From NCBI GenBank assembly GCA_964561215.1, contig CAZLOS010000013.1, positions 6,713-70,712 of the forward strand: 64,000 bases of DNA, written 5' to 3'. The notes beneath the pieces were generated by a model, which saw only the letters and a list, made by a program, of their open reading frames with translations, made no database searches and was not told the origin of the DNA. Shown one piece after another: positions 16,236 through 27,253 of this stretch. The position numbers and the translations under genes are program-made. This DNA is from JAJFUV01 sp964561215 (GTDB lineage: Bacteria; Acidobacteriota; Terriglobia; Bryobacterales; Bryobacteraceae). Positions within the stretch are counted from its first letter, which is position 1. Each line of letters opens with the position of its first letter.

Positions 16236-18134
16236 CTAGCGTCCCCCCTTCTTTTCGCCGCCCACTGCGCCCATGGGACTGCCCGCGCCGCCGCCTTGCT
16301 TGCGGTCCTTCCGCTCGCCTTTGCGGGCCGTCGGATCCGCCATGGCCACGACTTCACCGGGCTTCAGTCCCTCGGCGATCACCATCGTCGACTCGCTGCG
16401 ACGCGCCAGCTTGATGGGACGCTGCTCGAAGCCGCTGCGAGTCTTGACGAATACCACCAGCTTGCCCTCCCTCTCGAACAGCGCCTGGCTGGGAATATGG
16501 ATGGCGTTGGGGATCTTCTCCACGATGATCTCAATGTCGCTCAACAGTCCGGGGCGCAAGAGCACATCGAGCTGGCTCTCTTCCTCCGGAGGCGGCGGCA
16601 GCTGCGCGTTGGCCAGATCCTTCGCCGAGAACTGCTGGCCTCCGCCGCCCATACCCATCATCGCCATTGCGCCGTTCGGGCCCTGGCGTCGTTGGCCGCC
16701 CTGGGGCATCTGGATGCCCATCTTCTCGATCTGCGCACGCAATTGTCCAAACACCTTCTGCCGTTCTTCCGGGGTTAGGTCGGCCATGCTCTTGCCGCCC
16801 AGAGCCTTCTGCACCGCGTCGCGTACTTTCTTCTGGTCGGCTGCGGGCAACTGGCTGGTCAACCGGGTCACGAAATCGCTCCGTCCGCCACCCTCACGCC
16901 TCCCGGCACTCGCGCCGGGACCGCCTTCCGGTCCCCGTGGGCCGGGCATGATGCCCGCCGGGCCGCCACCCATGGCCGCCCCGGGCGCTCCGCCATTTCC
17001 CGCCGCCATCATGAGCATCCCGGCTCCCCGGGAGCTTTGGACGGCCGGTTTCTTGCGGTTTTGTTCGGCTGTGGCCATCATCCTGGCGATCTGGTCCGGC
17101 TTGGCGCCCAGGGCACTCAGGAGATCTTTCATGTCCACAGAGAAAGTGACGTCGAACTTCTTGGCCGGATCCGCCGAAAACACGCTGGCGCTTGCCGTGG
17201 CGCTCATACTCTTTATTTGACCGCGGAATTTCCTGTTCGCGATCGCGTCGAGCCGGATGATGGCGTCCTGGCCTTCATGCAGGTTGGCGCGGTCAAGCTC
17301 GCCCACCTTGGCCACCAGTTCCATTTCGGAAACGTCCAGGATGTCGGCCACGGGCATACCGGGCTGGACCTGATCGCCCTCACGAATGTCCGGCACCTGG
17401 GACCCGAACATGAAGAAGCCGCTGCGGTTCTGCTTGATGGCCACCAGGCCGCTCATCGGCGCCAGCAGTTTGATCTGGTTCAGCCGCATGCGCTCGCGGC
17501 TCAGTTCGAGCACGGCTTTGTTGCGCTGCTCGGCGAGCACCGCCAACTGCGCGCGGGCCTGCTCGCGGCGGCTCTTGATGTCGCTCTCCAACTGCTTCAG
17601 CGACCGGCGGGCCTCTTCCAGGCTGAGCAGGTTCTTTTTGGCGTCGATCGCCGAGAGCAGTTCGTTACGCTTCACTTCCAACTCTGCGCGGCGGACCGAA
17701 TAACGGGCACGCAGCAGTTCTACCTGGTCCTGGTTGTCCCGGATGGCCAAGTCGGCTTTGTTCTTGCGGATCTGTTCGTCGGTTTGGTCGAGTTCGAGTT
17801 GCTTGTCCTCCAGCCTGCTCAACACCTCGGCATCGTCGAATTCGACGATCAGGTCCTTCTCGCGTGAGTAACTGCCGAGCGGCGCCAGGCGCGTCACCTG
17901 CACGGTGCCGAACAGGTTCGGCGCCGACAACGTCACCGAGCGAACGGCGCGCAACTCTCCGCGCGCGAACGAACGTATGATTACATCGCCCTGCCTCACG
18001 CGCGCCGTCGGCAGCTCCTGCTGCCGCTGCGGCATCTGCCGCGAAAACCGATAGCCATAGAACGCGGCCGCGGCGACCGCCACGACAATCAAGCTCCGGA
18101 TGATCAGTTTCTTCATTGTTCGCCGTCCGCTCAC
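16236..18134 (-). CDS. HlyD/MacA-like periplasmic adaptor with Gly/Met-rich insert
   Basis: 632 residues from a GTG overlapping the upstream stop (GTGA); ATG 18116 is an alternative. The N-terminal anchor is LIIRSLIVVAVAAAAFYGYR. Barrel-sandwich halves surround a long coiled coil (about 90-215, ELDQTDEQIRKNKADLAIRD), then the LLAPMSGLVAI lipoyl-like half motif. A low-complexity Gly/Met/Pro insert (about 355-500) interrupts the beta-barrel region. Within it is a short helical segment (DLTPEERQKVFGQLRAQIEK) like those of ferric-sensing or metal-resistance periplasmic proteins. The insert is well beyond the usual adaptor length of about 380-420. It would bridge the permease to the TolC-like channel. 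Confidence 0.88.
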   Translation of the reverse strand: MSGRRTMKKLIIRSLIVVAVAAAAFYGYRFSRQMPQRQQELPTARVRQGDVIIRSFARGELRAVRSVTLSAPNLFGTVQVTRLAPLGSYSREKDLIVEFDDAEVLSRLEDKQLELDQTDEQIRKNKADLAIRDNQDQVELLRARYSVRRAELEVKRNELLSAIDAKKNLLSLEEARRSLKQLESDIKSRREQARAQLAVLAEQRNKAVLELSRERMRLNQIKLLAPMSGLVAIKQNRSGFFMFGSQVPDIREGDQVQPGMPVADILDVSEMELVAKVGELDRANLHEGQDAIIRLDAIANRKFRGQIKSMSATASASVFSADPAKKFDVTFSVDMKDLLSALGAKPDQIARMMATAEQNRKKPAVQSSRGAGMLMMAAGNGGAPGAAMGGGPAGIMPGPRGPEGGPGASAGRREGGGRSDFVTRLTSQLPAADQKKVRDAVQKALGGKSMADLTPEERQKVFGQLRAQIEKMGIQMPQGGQRRQGPNGAMAMMGMGGGGQQFSAKDLANAQLPPPPEEESQLDVLLRPGLLSDIEIIVEKIPNAIHIPSQALFEREGKLVVFVKTRSGFEQRPIKLARRSESTMVIAEGLKPGEVVAMADPTARKGERKDRKQGGGAGSPMGAVGGEKKGGR

Positions 18135-19438
18135 AGTTTCTTGGCCCGCTTGGCCGCTTCCGCGGGATCCTCCAGGGCGACGCTTTCGCCTTCCCGCAGG
18201 CCGCTGAGCACCACGATGTCGGTCTCATTGCGCTTGCCTACCTGGATGGTGCGGACTTGGAAGTTGCGGCCTTTCTGCACATACACGGCGGGCTTACCCG
18301 CATACACGAAACTGGCGCGCACGGGGATCATCAATGTGCCGGGCTGGCTGTCGATGATGATTTCGGCGGTAGCGCTCATGCCCGGCCGCAATCGCGGATC
18401 CAGGTTCCTTAAAGTGGCGCGTGCCGGGAATATCTTCTCGGTCAGGCCCATGCCGCGCCACAGTAGTGCCGCGATGGGGCTGATCCAATCCAGTTCCGCC
18501 AGGAATTCCTTCTCGGGCACCGCGTCCACGCGGATCCGTAACTGCTGCCCCACCTTGAGCTTCCCGCGATCCACCTCGTCGAGCTTCAGTTCAATGCGCA
18601 TTTCGGAAAGGTCCGGGATCTCCGCGATGGCCGCACCTGTCCACGCCTTGTCCCCTTCCTTGAACGGCGGCGCGGAGCTGCCGAACGAACCTTGCGTGCG
18701 CGCGTTGGGGAGCACGTTGAGGACGCCGTCGATGGGCGCGCGCACCACCATTTTGGTCAGATATCCCTTGGTACGGCCCAGATCCCGGATCGTCTTATCT
18801 TTCTTCTGTTCCAGGCGGTCTATGTCCGCATCCTGGGTGGTCTTGTGAGAGTTGATCGTCGCCTTCACCTGGTTGAGTTCGCCTTGAGAGACTCCCACCT
18901 CAATCCGGTTCTTGGCTCCTTCGATTTCGCTCAGGATCTCCGCCTTGCTGGCCTCCAATTCCGCCCGCTGCAAGTTGTATCCGGACGTCATCAGGCTCAT
19001 GGCGTCCGTCTCGTTGGTGATGCGATGGCTGGCCTTGGTCTGTACGATCTCGCTCTCGACGGTCCGGACGCTGGTGGTGTGCTCCAGGTAGTTCTGCTCC
19101 TGTTGAGCGGCATCGAACTCCACCACCACTTCCCCTTTGTGGATCGGCTTGCCCGATTCGGCCAGACGCACGATACTCGGGTTTGGCACCTGCGGAGCCG
19201 TGAGCACAATGGACCTCACACTTCGGACTTCTCCCCGTGTGTTCACGCTGATGATGAACTCACCGCGGCGCACCCGCGCCACCGGCACCTCCACCACGGT
19301 GTTCGTGTTCGTGTACCTGTAATAGGCGTACGCACCGCCGCTTGCCAGCACCGCACCCAGCGCCCAGAACAGAAGCTTACGCCTGCCGGCTCCGGGCCGC
19401 TGCCCAATTCGTTGTTTTGGCTTGACGTCCTTGGACAT
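18131..19438 (-). CDS. HlyD-like periplasmic adaptor
   Basis: 435 residues, a normal adaptor length. The inner-membrane anchor is KLLFWALGAVLASGGAYAYY. The first lipoyl half (VRRGEFIISVNTRGEVRSVR) is followed by a coiled-coil hairpin (about 120-225) and the second half MVVRAPIDGVLNVLPN. The barrel ends with LRPGMSATAEIIID and IPVRASFVYAGKPAVYV. It is the second of three adaptors in tandem, with its stop overlapping the next start. Confidence 0.9.
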   Translation of the reverse strand: MSKDVKPKQRIGQRPGAGRRKLLFWALGAVLASGGAYAYYRYTNTNTVVEVPVARVRRGEFIISVNTRGEVRSVRSIVLTAPQVPNPSIVRLAESGKPIHKGEVVVEFDAAQQEQNYLEHTTSVRTVESEIVQTKASHRITNETDAMSLMTSGYNLQRAELEASKAEILSEIEGAKNRIEVGVSQGELNQVKATINSHKTTQDADIDRLEQKKDKTIRDLGRTKGYLTKMVVRAPIDGVLNVLPNARTQGSFGSSAPPFKEGDKAWTGAAIAEIPDLSEMRIELKLDEVDRGKLKVGQQLRIRVDAVPEKEFLAELDWISPIAALLWRGMGLTEKIFPARATLRNLDPRLRPGMSATAEIIIDSQPGTLMIPVRASFVYAGKPAVYVQKGRNFQVRTIQVGKRNETDIVVLSGLREGESVALEDPAEAAKRAKKL

Positions 19439-19460
19439 GCTACGATTCCGTCCTCGCGCT

Positions 19461-21239
19461 CTATTGCGTCTTGACCCGCTGCGGCGGCCGTTCCGCGGCC
19501 AGCACCTCGCCCGGGCGCAGGCCTGAGCGGATCACCGCCGTGGTGTTGTTCGTCAGTCCGACCGACACATCACGCTTCTGCCAGCCGGAACCGTCTTTCA
19601 CGTACACGTACGGACCATCCCGCCCCGGCTCCTCAAACAGCGCTTCGCGCGGCGCGAGTGCGGGTCCGGATTCAGATCCCACCACCACGTCCACGCTCAC
19701 CGACAAATCCGGGATAACCCGAGGATCCAGCTTGTCCAGCTTCAGGGTCACCGGGATCTCACTGAGGAAGCTCGCCCGGAAGCGCCCGGTCCGTCCCAGC
19801 GCTCCCACCGAGTACACATGGGCCGGCAACTCCAGGTCGGGGTAGGCGTCGAAGCGAACCCGCGCACGCGCGCCGATCCTTATGGCTTCCACGTCGGCCT
19901 GGTTCACGAACGCGTTTACGATCATCGAGTTCGGGTCCACCACCTTCATGAACAGTTGCCCCGGCCATAGTTGGTCGCCAGCCTGGATGGTCGCGAATTC
20001 CGTGCCCCGGATGATCGGCTGCACCACGGCAATCCCGTCCAATGGTGCCTTCATGACCATACGGTCGATGTTGGCCTCCACGCGCCGCAGTTCGTTGCGA
20101 GACTGTTTGAGCTCGATCTGGCCCGACTTCAGCCGGGAAGCCTCGATCTCGTCGACATAACGCGCCTCGGCCAGGATTTCCTTCTGGAGAGCCGCGGCCT
20201 GCTCCTCGGCCAGTTTCAAGGTCTCGGTGGTGATGGCGGATTGCACCGGGATTGTTTTGAGGTCCAGGCGCGCTTTCTCGAGATCCGCTTTCACTGTGCG
20301 CACGGACTGCTCGTAAGCCTTTCGAGTTACTTCAAGGTTGGCTTTCAAGGTGCGGAAGCTAGCCTCGGCCTGCTTGACGGTGTCGCGGTAATCGTCCAGC
20401 CGCGTCAACTGGTACTGGCGGTCAAAGGACGCCACTGTATCGCCCTTCGACACGCGCGCGCCGGATTCCTTCAGTTCCTCGATTACCATCATCCAGTCCC
20501 CGCCGCCGCCACCGCCGCCACCGCCGCTGCCGATGCCGCCCGCCGTCGACGTCGATCCCAGCCCCGAACTCCCCATCGCGCTGGATGTGGCGGAAGTGCT
20601 CTTGAGGGCCGCCGAACTCCGCGACGATGTTCCCACGGACTGAGTTTTGGCAAACCGGCTCGTCATGGAACTGCTTCCGCCTGTCGAGGAGGATGCGGAC
20701 GCCGAAGAAGAGGACGGGGATGAACTGGAAGACGCTCCTGTGGCCGCCGACGGAGTACCGGAACTTGATGTGGCGCTGCTGCCGGCGGACGAACCGCTGC
20801 TGGACGAACTGCTCGACCGCCCACCTCCGCCGCCGCGGTTGACCGCCACCGTAATGGACGTGCCTCCGCCCGAGGTGTCCATGCTCACCGACATGCCGCC
20901 CCGGCGTCCCGCCAACTGCGGTGCGTTCAAGGAGGCGTAACGCTCGGCCGAGGTGACTCCCGTCAGGCGGAGCGTGCGATCCAGGCCACCGCGCGTGGCG
21001 GTGACGGTCCGCAGAGCCGCCGCAGGCCCCTGTGGTCCCCCGGTGTCGGGCTGCGCGGCCCGGTTTTTCAACCACCATAGCCCGAGCCCGCCTAGCGTCA
21101 GCACCAGCGCAAACAGTCCCCAAACGAGCTTCCTGGGGGGGCGGCGCACAGTTGGAACGGGCTCCGGCCGGGGTTGCTCCGGCCGAGGTTGCCTTTCAGG
21201 CGCGGGAAGACCTGCAAGTTGAGATTGCATGGGTTCCAT
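19461..21239 (-). CDS. HlyD-like periplasmic adaptor with 137-residue Ser/Gly-rich insert
   Basis: 592 residues (ATG 21239; ATG 21230 also possible). A cytoplasmic Pro-rich tail (1-36) and a membrane anchor (37-56, KLVWGLFALVLTLGGLGLWW) precede the adaptor fold. Within the first lipoyl-like half, residues about 111-247 are almost entirely Ser and Gly, including runs of seven Ser and nine Gly. The fold resumes at DWMMVIEELKESGARVSKGD. The coiled coil (about 270-390), KAPLDGIAVVQPI and barrel blocks are normal. First gene of the export operon. Confidence 0.88.
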   Translation of the reverse strand: MEPMQSQLAGLPAPERQPRPEQPRPEPVPTVRRPPRKLVWGLFALVLTLGGLGLWWLKNRAAQPDTGGPQGPAAALRTVTATRGGLDRTLRLTGVTSAERYASLNAPQLAGRRGGMSVSMDTSGGGTSITVAVNRGGGGGRSSSSSSSGSSAGSSATSSSGTPSAATGASSSSSPSSSSASASSSTGGSSSMTSRFAKTQSVGTSSRSSAALKSTSATSSAMGSSGLGSTSTAGGIGSGGGGGGGGGDWMMVIEELKESGARVSKGDTVASFDRQYQLTRLDDYRDTVKQAEASFRTLKANLEVTRKAYEQSVRTVKADLEKARLDLKTIPVQSAITTETLKLAEEQAAALQKEILAEARYVDEIEASRLKSGQIELKQSRNELRRVEANIDRMVMKAPLDGIAVVQPIIRGTEFATIQAGDQLWPGQLFMKVVDPNSMIVNAFVNQADVEAIRIGARARVRFDAYPDLELPAHVYSVGALGRTGRFRASFLSEIPVTLKLDKLDPRVIPDLSVSVDVVVGSESGPALAPREALFEEPGRDGPYVYVKDGSGWQKRDVSVGLTNNTTAVIRSGLRPGEVLAAERPPQRVKTQ

Positions 21240-21287
21240 TGCCCTGCATCGCGAGAAACGATCCCGGGCACAGTTATCGTATCAGAA

Positions 21288-21293
21288 ATTATA
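21288..21293 (-). promoter_or_regulatory. Candidate -10 element (TATAAT) of the export operon
   Basis: The minus strand reads TATAAT at 21293-21288, about 50 bp upstream of the first adaptor's start. No good -35 is present at 17 bp; that position overlaps the hairpin at 21307-21324. Confidence 0.45.
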
Positions 21294-21306
21294 AGACGTT
21301 CATCCA

Positions 21307-21341
21307 CCGCATAAGGTTATGCGGCGGGATTGAGAATCCCG
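21307..21341. terminator. Two adjacent palindromic hairpins after rho
   Basis: CCGCATAA-GG-TTATGCGG (21307-21324) is followed at once by CGGGATT-GAG-AATCCCG (21325-21341). They lie 20 bp past the rho stop and would end rho transcription before the export operon. Neither is followed by a long U-run. Confidence 0.6.
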
Positions 21342-21360
21342 GCACGGAGCATATCCGCCG

Positions 21361-22809
<1,449 letters not shown>

Positions 22810-23390
22810 AGCTCTTTCACTCCTTGGCCGGTTACGGCCGAGAACGGCACCAGCAGGCCGTCCGGATATTCCTCCCGGATGGCGGCCAGGCCGCGCTCTC
22901 TTTCCTGGTTGCTTTTCAACTTGTCGATCTTGGTGGCCACCACCAGGTACGGCATACCGTGGTATTCAAGCCACTCTTTGAGTTCCAGATCCGGCTCCAT
23001 CCAGCCGCGGCGGGCGTCCAGAAGCAGGACGGACAACTCCAAATTACTTCGGTCGAGCAGGTAGCTCTCGATCAGGCGCTTCCAGCGCGCCTTTTCACTT
23101 AACGGCACCCGCGCGTATCCGTATCCGGGCAGGTCGACAAACAACAACTTCCCGCCCACACGGAAGAAATTGATTGTTTGCGTGCATCCCGGCGTCGCGC
23201 TCGTTCGAGCCAACCCTTTTACACCCATCAGGCTGTTGAGCAGCGTAGACTTACCTACGTTGCTCCGGCCGAGGAACGCAACCTCGGGGCGCCCGTCCCT
23301 GGGGAACAAATCGGCGCTCGCTGCACTAATTATAAACTCGGCATCGAGGGTTGTGCGCCGTGGCTGCGGCAAGCTCCACCCCCTGCGGCG

Positions 23391-25793
23391 TTACTGCGGC
23401 CGGCTCTCGTCGGCCGGTTGCGCAATGATCTCGGCCGGTTGCGAGGCCGCCAACGCCGTTACCTCTCTCTCCAGTGCGATCTTCAAAACCTCGTCCATCG
23501 AATCGACGAAGTGCAACTTCATATCCTTGCGGATGATCTCGGGGATATCCGGTAGATCCTTCTCGTTGTCCCGCGGCATGATGGCTTCAAAAATCCCGTG
23601 CCGGTGTGCCGCCAGCAACTTCTCCTTCAGGCCGCCGATAGGCAGCACCTTACCGCGCAAAGTAATCTCTCCGGTCATGGCCACGTCGCAGCGCACCGGA
23701 ATCTTGGTCAGTGCGCTCGTGATCGCCGTGGCGATGGTAATTCCGGCCGAAGGACCATCCTTGGGGATGGCCCCTTCGGGCACGTGGACGTGTATGTCCA
23801 GGTGCCGGTAGAAATCCTTGGGTAGTCCGAGGGAAACCGCGCGCGACCTCACGTAGCTCATGGCCGCTTGCGCCGATTCCTGCATGACGTCGCCCAGCTT
23901 GCCCGTGGCGGTGAGCTTGCCCCGGCCGTCCATGATGGTCACCTCGGTGGACAGAATCTGGCCGCCCACTTCGGTCCACGCCAGGCCCGTGGCTGCGCCC
24001 ACTTCGTTGTGCCGGTCCGCCGCCAGATCGCGGAACTTTTGCGGACCCAGCAACTCGGTCACTACCTCAGGCGTAACCGTCACTTTCGGGAAGCTCTGCT
24101 TTTCGTTGGCGACCACCTTGCGCGCAATCTTGCGCAGAATGTTGCCCGCCTCGCGCTCCAGGTTGCGCACGCCGGCTTCGCGGGTGTAGTACTCGATCAA
24201 GCTCAGCAGGGCCTCATCGGTGAATTCCGCTTCCTTGCCCGTCAATCCGCAGGCGTGCATCTGCTTGGGCACCAGGAACCGCTTGGCGATCTCCAGCTTT
24301 TCCTGTTCCGTGTAGCCCGACAGCCGGATCACTTCCATGCGGTCCTGCAGCGCCGGCGGCACTGTATGAATCACGTTGGCCGTGCAAATGAAAAATACCT
24401 GGCTGAGGTCGTACTCGACGTCCAGGTAGTGGTCCTGGAACATGTAGTTCTGTTCCGGATCGAGCACCTCGAGCAGCGCCGCCGACGGGTCGCCGCGGAA
24501 GTCGGTGGACATCTTGTCCACTTCGTCCAACATGAACACGGGGTTGCGCGTGCCGGCCTTCTTCATCATCTGGATGATCTGGCCGGGTAGCGCGCCGATG
24601 TACGTTCTGCGGTGCCCGCGAACTTCGGCTTCGTCGCGCACCCCGCCCAACGAAAGCCGCACGAACTTGCGGCCGGTGGCCTTGGCGATAGACATGCCGA
24701 GCGAGGTCTTGCCCACGCCCGGAGCGCCGACAAAGCACAGGATCGAACCTTTGGGCTCCTTCACCAGGCGCCGCACGGCCAGGAATTCGAGGATGCGTTC
24801 CTTGATCTTCTCCAGGCCGTAGTGATCGGCTTCCAGCACCTGTTCGGCGTGCTTAAGATCGCGGATTTCCTTGGACTTCTTCTTCCACGGCACGGCCAGC
24901 AGCCAGTCCAGGTAGCTGCGCGAAACCGTGGATTCGGCCGACATCGGCGGCATGGCTTCCAGCCGGTGCAGTTCGGCCATGGCCTTTTCCTGCGCATCGG
25001 CCGTCATGCCGGCGGTCTCGATCTTCTTCTTCAGTTCGTCGAACTCGTTCTTGTCGCCCCGGCCCAGTTCCTTCTGGATGGCCTTGATCTTCTCGTTGAG
25101 GTAATACTCTTTCTGTGCCCGCTCCATCTGCCGCTTCACGCGGCCCTGGATAGTGCGGTCCATGTTGAGCTTCTCGATCTCGATGTCGAGCATTTCGGCC
25201 ACGCGCGTGAGCCGGTCCACCGGATCGAAGATCTCGAGCAGTTCCTGCTTTTCCTCGATGGTGAGCTGGAGGTTCGCGCCGACCGTGTCGGCCAGCCGAC
25301 CGGCGTCATCCAGGCGCACGGCGGCGATCATGGTCTCGTAATTCAGGTTCTGGCTGAGCTTGACGTACTGCTCGAACAGCGTCGTGACGCGCCCGGTCAG
25401 CGATTCCAGTTGTGGGCCTGGCTCCACTTTGAAGTGGAACGTGCGGACCAGGGCCCGGAAGAAGCCCTCGTCGTCACTGACCGAAATCACCTTGCCCCGC
25501 TCGACGCCTTCCACCAGGACCTTGATGTTGCCATCGGGCAGCTTCAGGCTTTGCACGATGGTGGCCACCGTGCCGACACTGTAAATTTCGTCCGGCCGCG
25601 GTTCGTCCACGCCCGCATCGTGTTGCGTAGCCAGGAAGATCTTCTTATCGTGCGCCAGAGCGTCCTCCAGCGCCTTCACGCTTGACTCGCGGCCCACTAC
25701 GAACGGGGTCATCATGTGCGGGAAGATGACCACGTCCCGGATGGGCATCATCGGCAAGCGCTTGCTGTCGGATTTCTCTTTCGCGATAAGCAT
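23391..25793 (-). CDS. lon: ATP-dependent protease Lon
   Basis: 800 residues, standard LonA length. The N-terminal substrate domain begins LPMMPIRDVVIFPHMMTPF. Walker A GAPGVGKTSLGMSIA and Walker B PVFMLDEVDK form the AAA+ module. The catalytic serine is in PKDGPSAGITIA and the lysine in LPIGGLKEKLLAAHR. It degrades misfolded and regulatory proteins in the cytosol. It is 64 bp downstream of clpX. Confidence 0.97.
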   Translation of the reverse strand: MLIAKEKSDSKRLPMMPIRDVVIFPHMMTPFVVGRESSVKALEDALAHDKKIFLATQHDAGVDEPRPDEIYSVGTVATIVQSLKLPDGNIKVLVEGVERGKVISVSDDEGFFRALVRTFHFKVEPGPQLESLTGRVTTLFEQYVKLSQNLNYETMIAAVRLDDAGRLADTVGANLQLTIEEKQELLEIFDPVDRLTRVAEMLDIEIEKLNMDRTIQGRVKRQMERAQKEYYLNEKIKAIQKELGRGDKNEFDELKKKIETAGMTADAQEKAMAELHRLEAMPPMSAESTVSRSYLDWLLAVPWKKKSKEIRDLKHAEQVLEADHYGLEKIKERILEFLAVRRLVKEPKGSILCFVGAPGVGKTSLGMSIAKATGRKFVRLSLGGVRDEAEVRGHRRTYIGALPGQIIQMMKKAGTRNPVFMLDEVDKMSTDFRGDPSAALLEVLDPEQNYMFQDHYLDVEYDLSQVFFICTANVIHTVPPALQDRMEVIRLSGYTEQEKLEIAKRFLVPKQMHACGLTGKEAEFTDEALLSLIEYYTREAGVRNLEREAGNILRKIARKVVANEKQSFPKVTVTPEVVTELLGPQKFRDLAADRHNEVGAATGLAWTEVGGQILSTEVTIMDGRGKLTATGKLGDVMQESAQAAMSYVRSRAVSLGLPKDFYRHLDIHVHVPEGAIPKDGPSAGITIATAITSALTKIPVRCDVAMTGEITLRGKVLPIGGLKEKLLAAHRHGIFEAIMPRDNEKDLPDIPEIIRKDMKLHFVDSMDEVLKIALEREVTALAASQPAEIIAQPADESRPQ

Positions 25794-25857
25794 AGTTGCG
25801 TGTCTGGGATGACGAACGAAGGGGTTCGCTGTGTACTGCGCCGGGTTTTGCTTCCGG

Positions 25858-27135
25858 TTAACCGGCTTTTTCGAGCAGAGCCAGGTTGATCTTCTGCGCC
25901 ATGACCATCTCCTTGGTGACCAGGAACTCTCTCACCTTCTTATAGCTGGGGAGATAGTACATGAGATCCAACATCAAATCTTCGAGAACCATGCGCAAGC
26001 CCCTTGCCCCTATCTTGCGCTCCATGGCCAGCTCGGCGATCGCCTCGATTGCGTCGTCGCCAAACTTCAGTCTAACATTTTCGAACTCGAACAGCTTCTG
26101 GTACTGCCGGATGATGGCGTTCTTCGGCCGCACCAGGATCTCCATGAGAGCTTCCTTGCTGAGTTCCTCGAGGACGCCGATCACCGGCAGGCGGCCCACG
26201 AACTCAGGTATGAATCCGTAACGGATGAGGTCGATCGGCTGCGTCTGCGCGAGCAGGTCCAGATCCCGGCGTCCGCTGGAGTTGCCGCGCCGTATACTCT
26301 CCGCCCGCTGATCGTCGTTCAGGAAGCCGATGGACTTGCGGCCCACCCGGCGGCCCACTACTTTTTCCAGCCCCACGAACGCGCCGCCGCAAATGAACAG
26401 GATGTTGCTGGTGTCCACGGGGGTGAATTCCTGGTGGGGGTGCTTGCGCCCGCCCTGCGGCGGCACATTGGCCACGGTCCCTTCCAGGATCTTCAGCAGG
26501 GCCTGCTGCACGCCCTCGCCCGAGACGTCGCGCGTGATGGACGGGTTTTCGTCCTTGCGTCCGATCTTGTCGATTTCGTCGATGTAGATGATGCCCTGCT
26601 GGGCTTTCTGGACATCCCAGTCGGCGTTCTGCAGCAGGCGCAGGATGATGTTCTCGACGTCCTCGCCCACGTAACCGGCTTCGGTCAGCGTGGTGGCGTC
26701 CACGATGGCGAACGGCACGTCCAGGATGCGCGCCAGAGTCTGCGCCAGCAGCGTTTTACCGGTTCCGGTGGGCCCGATGAGAAGAATGTTGCTTTTGCCC
26801 AATTCCACGTCACCCGCCATCCGCTGCTTGCTCATCTGGATGCGTTTGTAGTGGTTATAAACAGCCACGGCGAGCTTCTTCTTCGTACCTTCCTGGCCGA
26901 TAACGTACTGCTCCAGATAGTCTTTTAATTCGAGAGGCTTGGGCAGCTTGTGCGGCGCGCCATAGGGTTGCTCCCGGCGGTCGTCTTCAAGGATCGAGTT
27001 GCATACGGCGATGCACTCGTCGCAGATATAAGCGCGTGGATAGTCGCTCGGCGAGCTGATCAGCTTACCGACAACGTCCTGGCTTTTATGGCAGAAGGAA
27101 CAGCGTAATGTTTCGTCGGATCCTGGCCGCTTCAC
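25858..27135 (-). CDS. clpX: ClpX, ATPase/unfoldase of the ClpXP protease
   Basis: 425 residues from a GTG. The N-terminal zinc finger has CSFCHKS and CDECIAVC. The AAA+ core has GPTGTGKTLLAQTLARI, the pore loop YVGEDVENI and YIDEIDKI, and Sensor 2 GARGLRMVLED. It feeds substrates to ClpP; clpP is not in the window, although it often precedes clpX. Head of the clpX-lon-engB-rho run. Confidence 0.97.
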   Translation of the reverse strand: MKRPGSDETLRCSFCHKSQDVVGKLISSPSDYPRAYICDECIAVCNSILEDDRREQPYGAPHKLPKPLELKDYLEQYVIGQEGTKKKLAVAVYNHYKRIQMSKQRMAGDVELGKSNILLIGPTGTGKTLLAQTLARILDVPFAIVDATTLTEAGYVGEDVENIILRLLQNADWDVQKAQQGIIYIDEIDKIGRKDENPSITRDVSGEGVQQALLKILEGTVANVPPQGGRKHPHQEFTPVDTSNILFICGGAFVGLEKVVGRRVGRKSIGFLNDDQRAESIRRGNSSGRRDLDLLAQTQPIDLIRYGFIPEFVGRLPVIGVLEELSKEALMEILVRPKNAIIRQYQKLFEFENVRLKFGDDAIEAIAELAMERKIGARGLRMVLEDLMLDLMYYLPSYKKVREFLVTKEMVMAQKINLALLEKAG

Positions 27136-27189
27136 AAAGAGTCTCCCGGGCGAACTGTGCTTCTATTCACCCGTCGAGGAGGAGGTGAC

Positions 27190-27217
27190 CCCAAGCCCCA
27201 TTATCTCTCGGCTTGGG
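27190..27217. other. Stem-loop between clpX and the coiled-coil gene
   Basis: CCCAAGCC (27190-27197) and GGCTTGGG (27210-27217) form an 8-bp stem with a 12-base loop in the 118-bp gap upstream of clpX. It may end the upstream transcript; no U-run. Confidence 0.4.
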
Positions 27218-27253
27218 CGGGCTGGCAAACACATAGTCTGCATGGGCTGCCGC

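Noticed and set aside
27190..27217. Possible classical Rho-independent terminators at this and other hairpins
   Set aside because: None of the strong stems in the window is followed by a proper U-run, so I list them as hairpins or probable ends only, not as proven intrinsic terminators.
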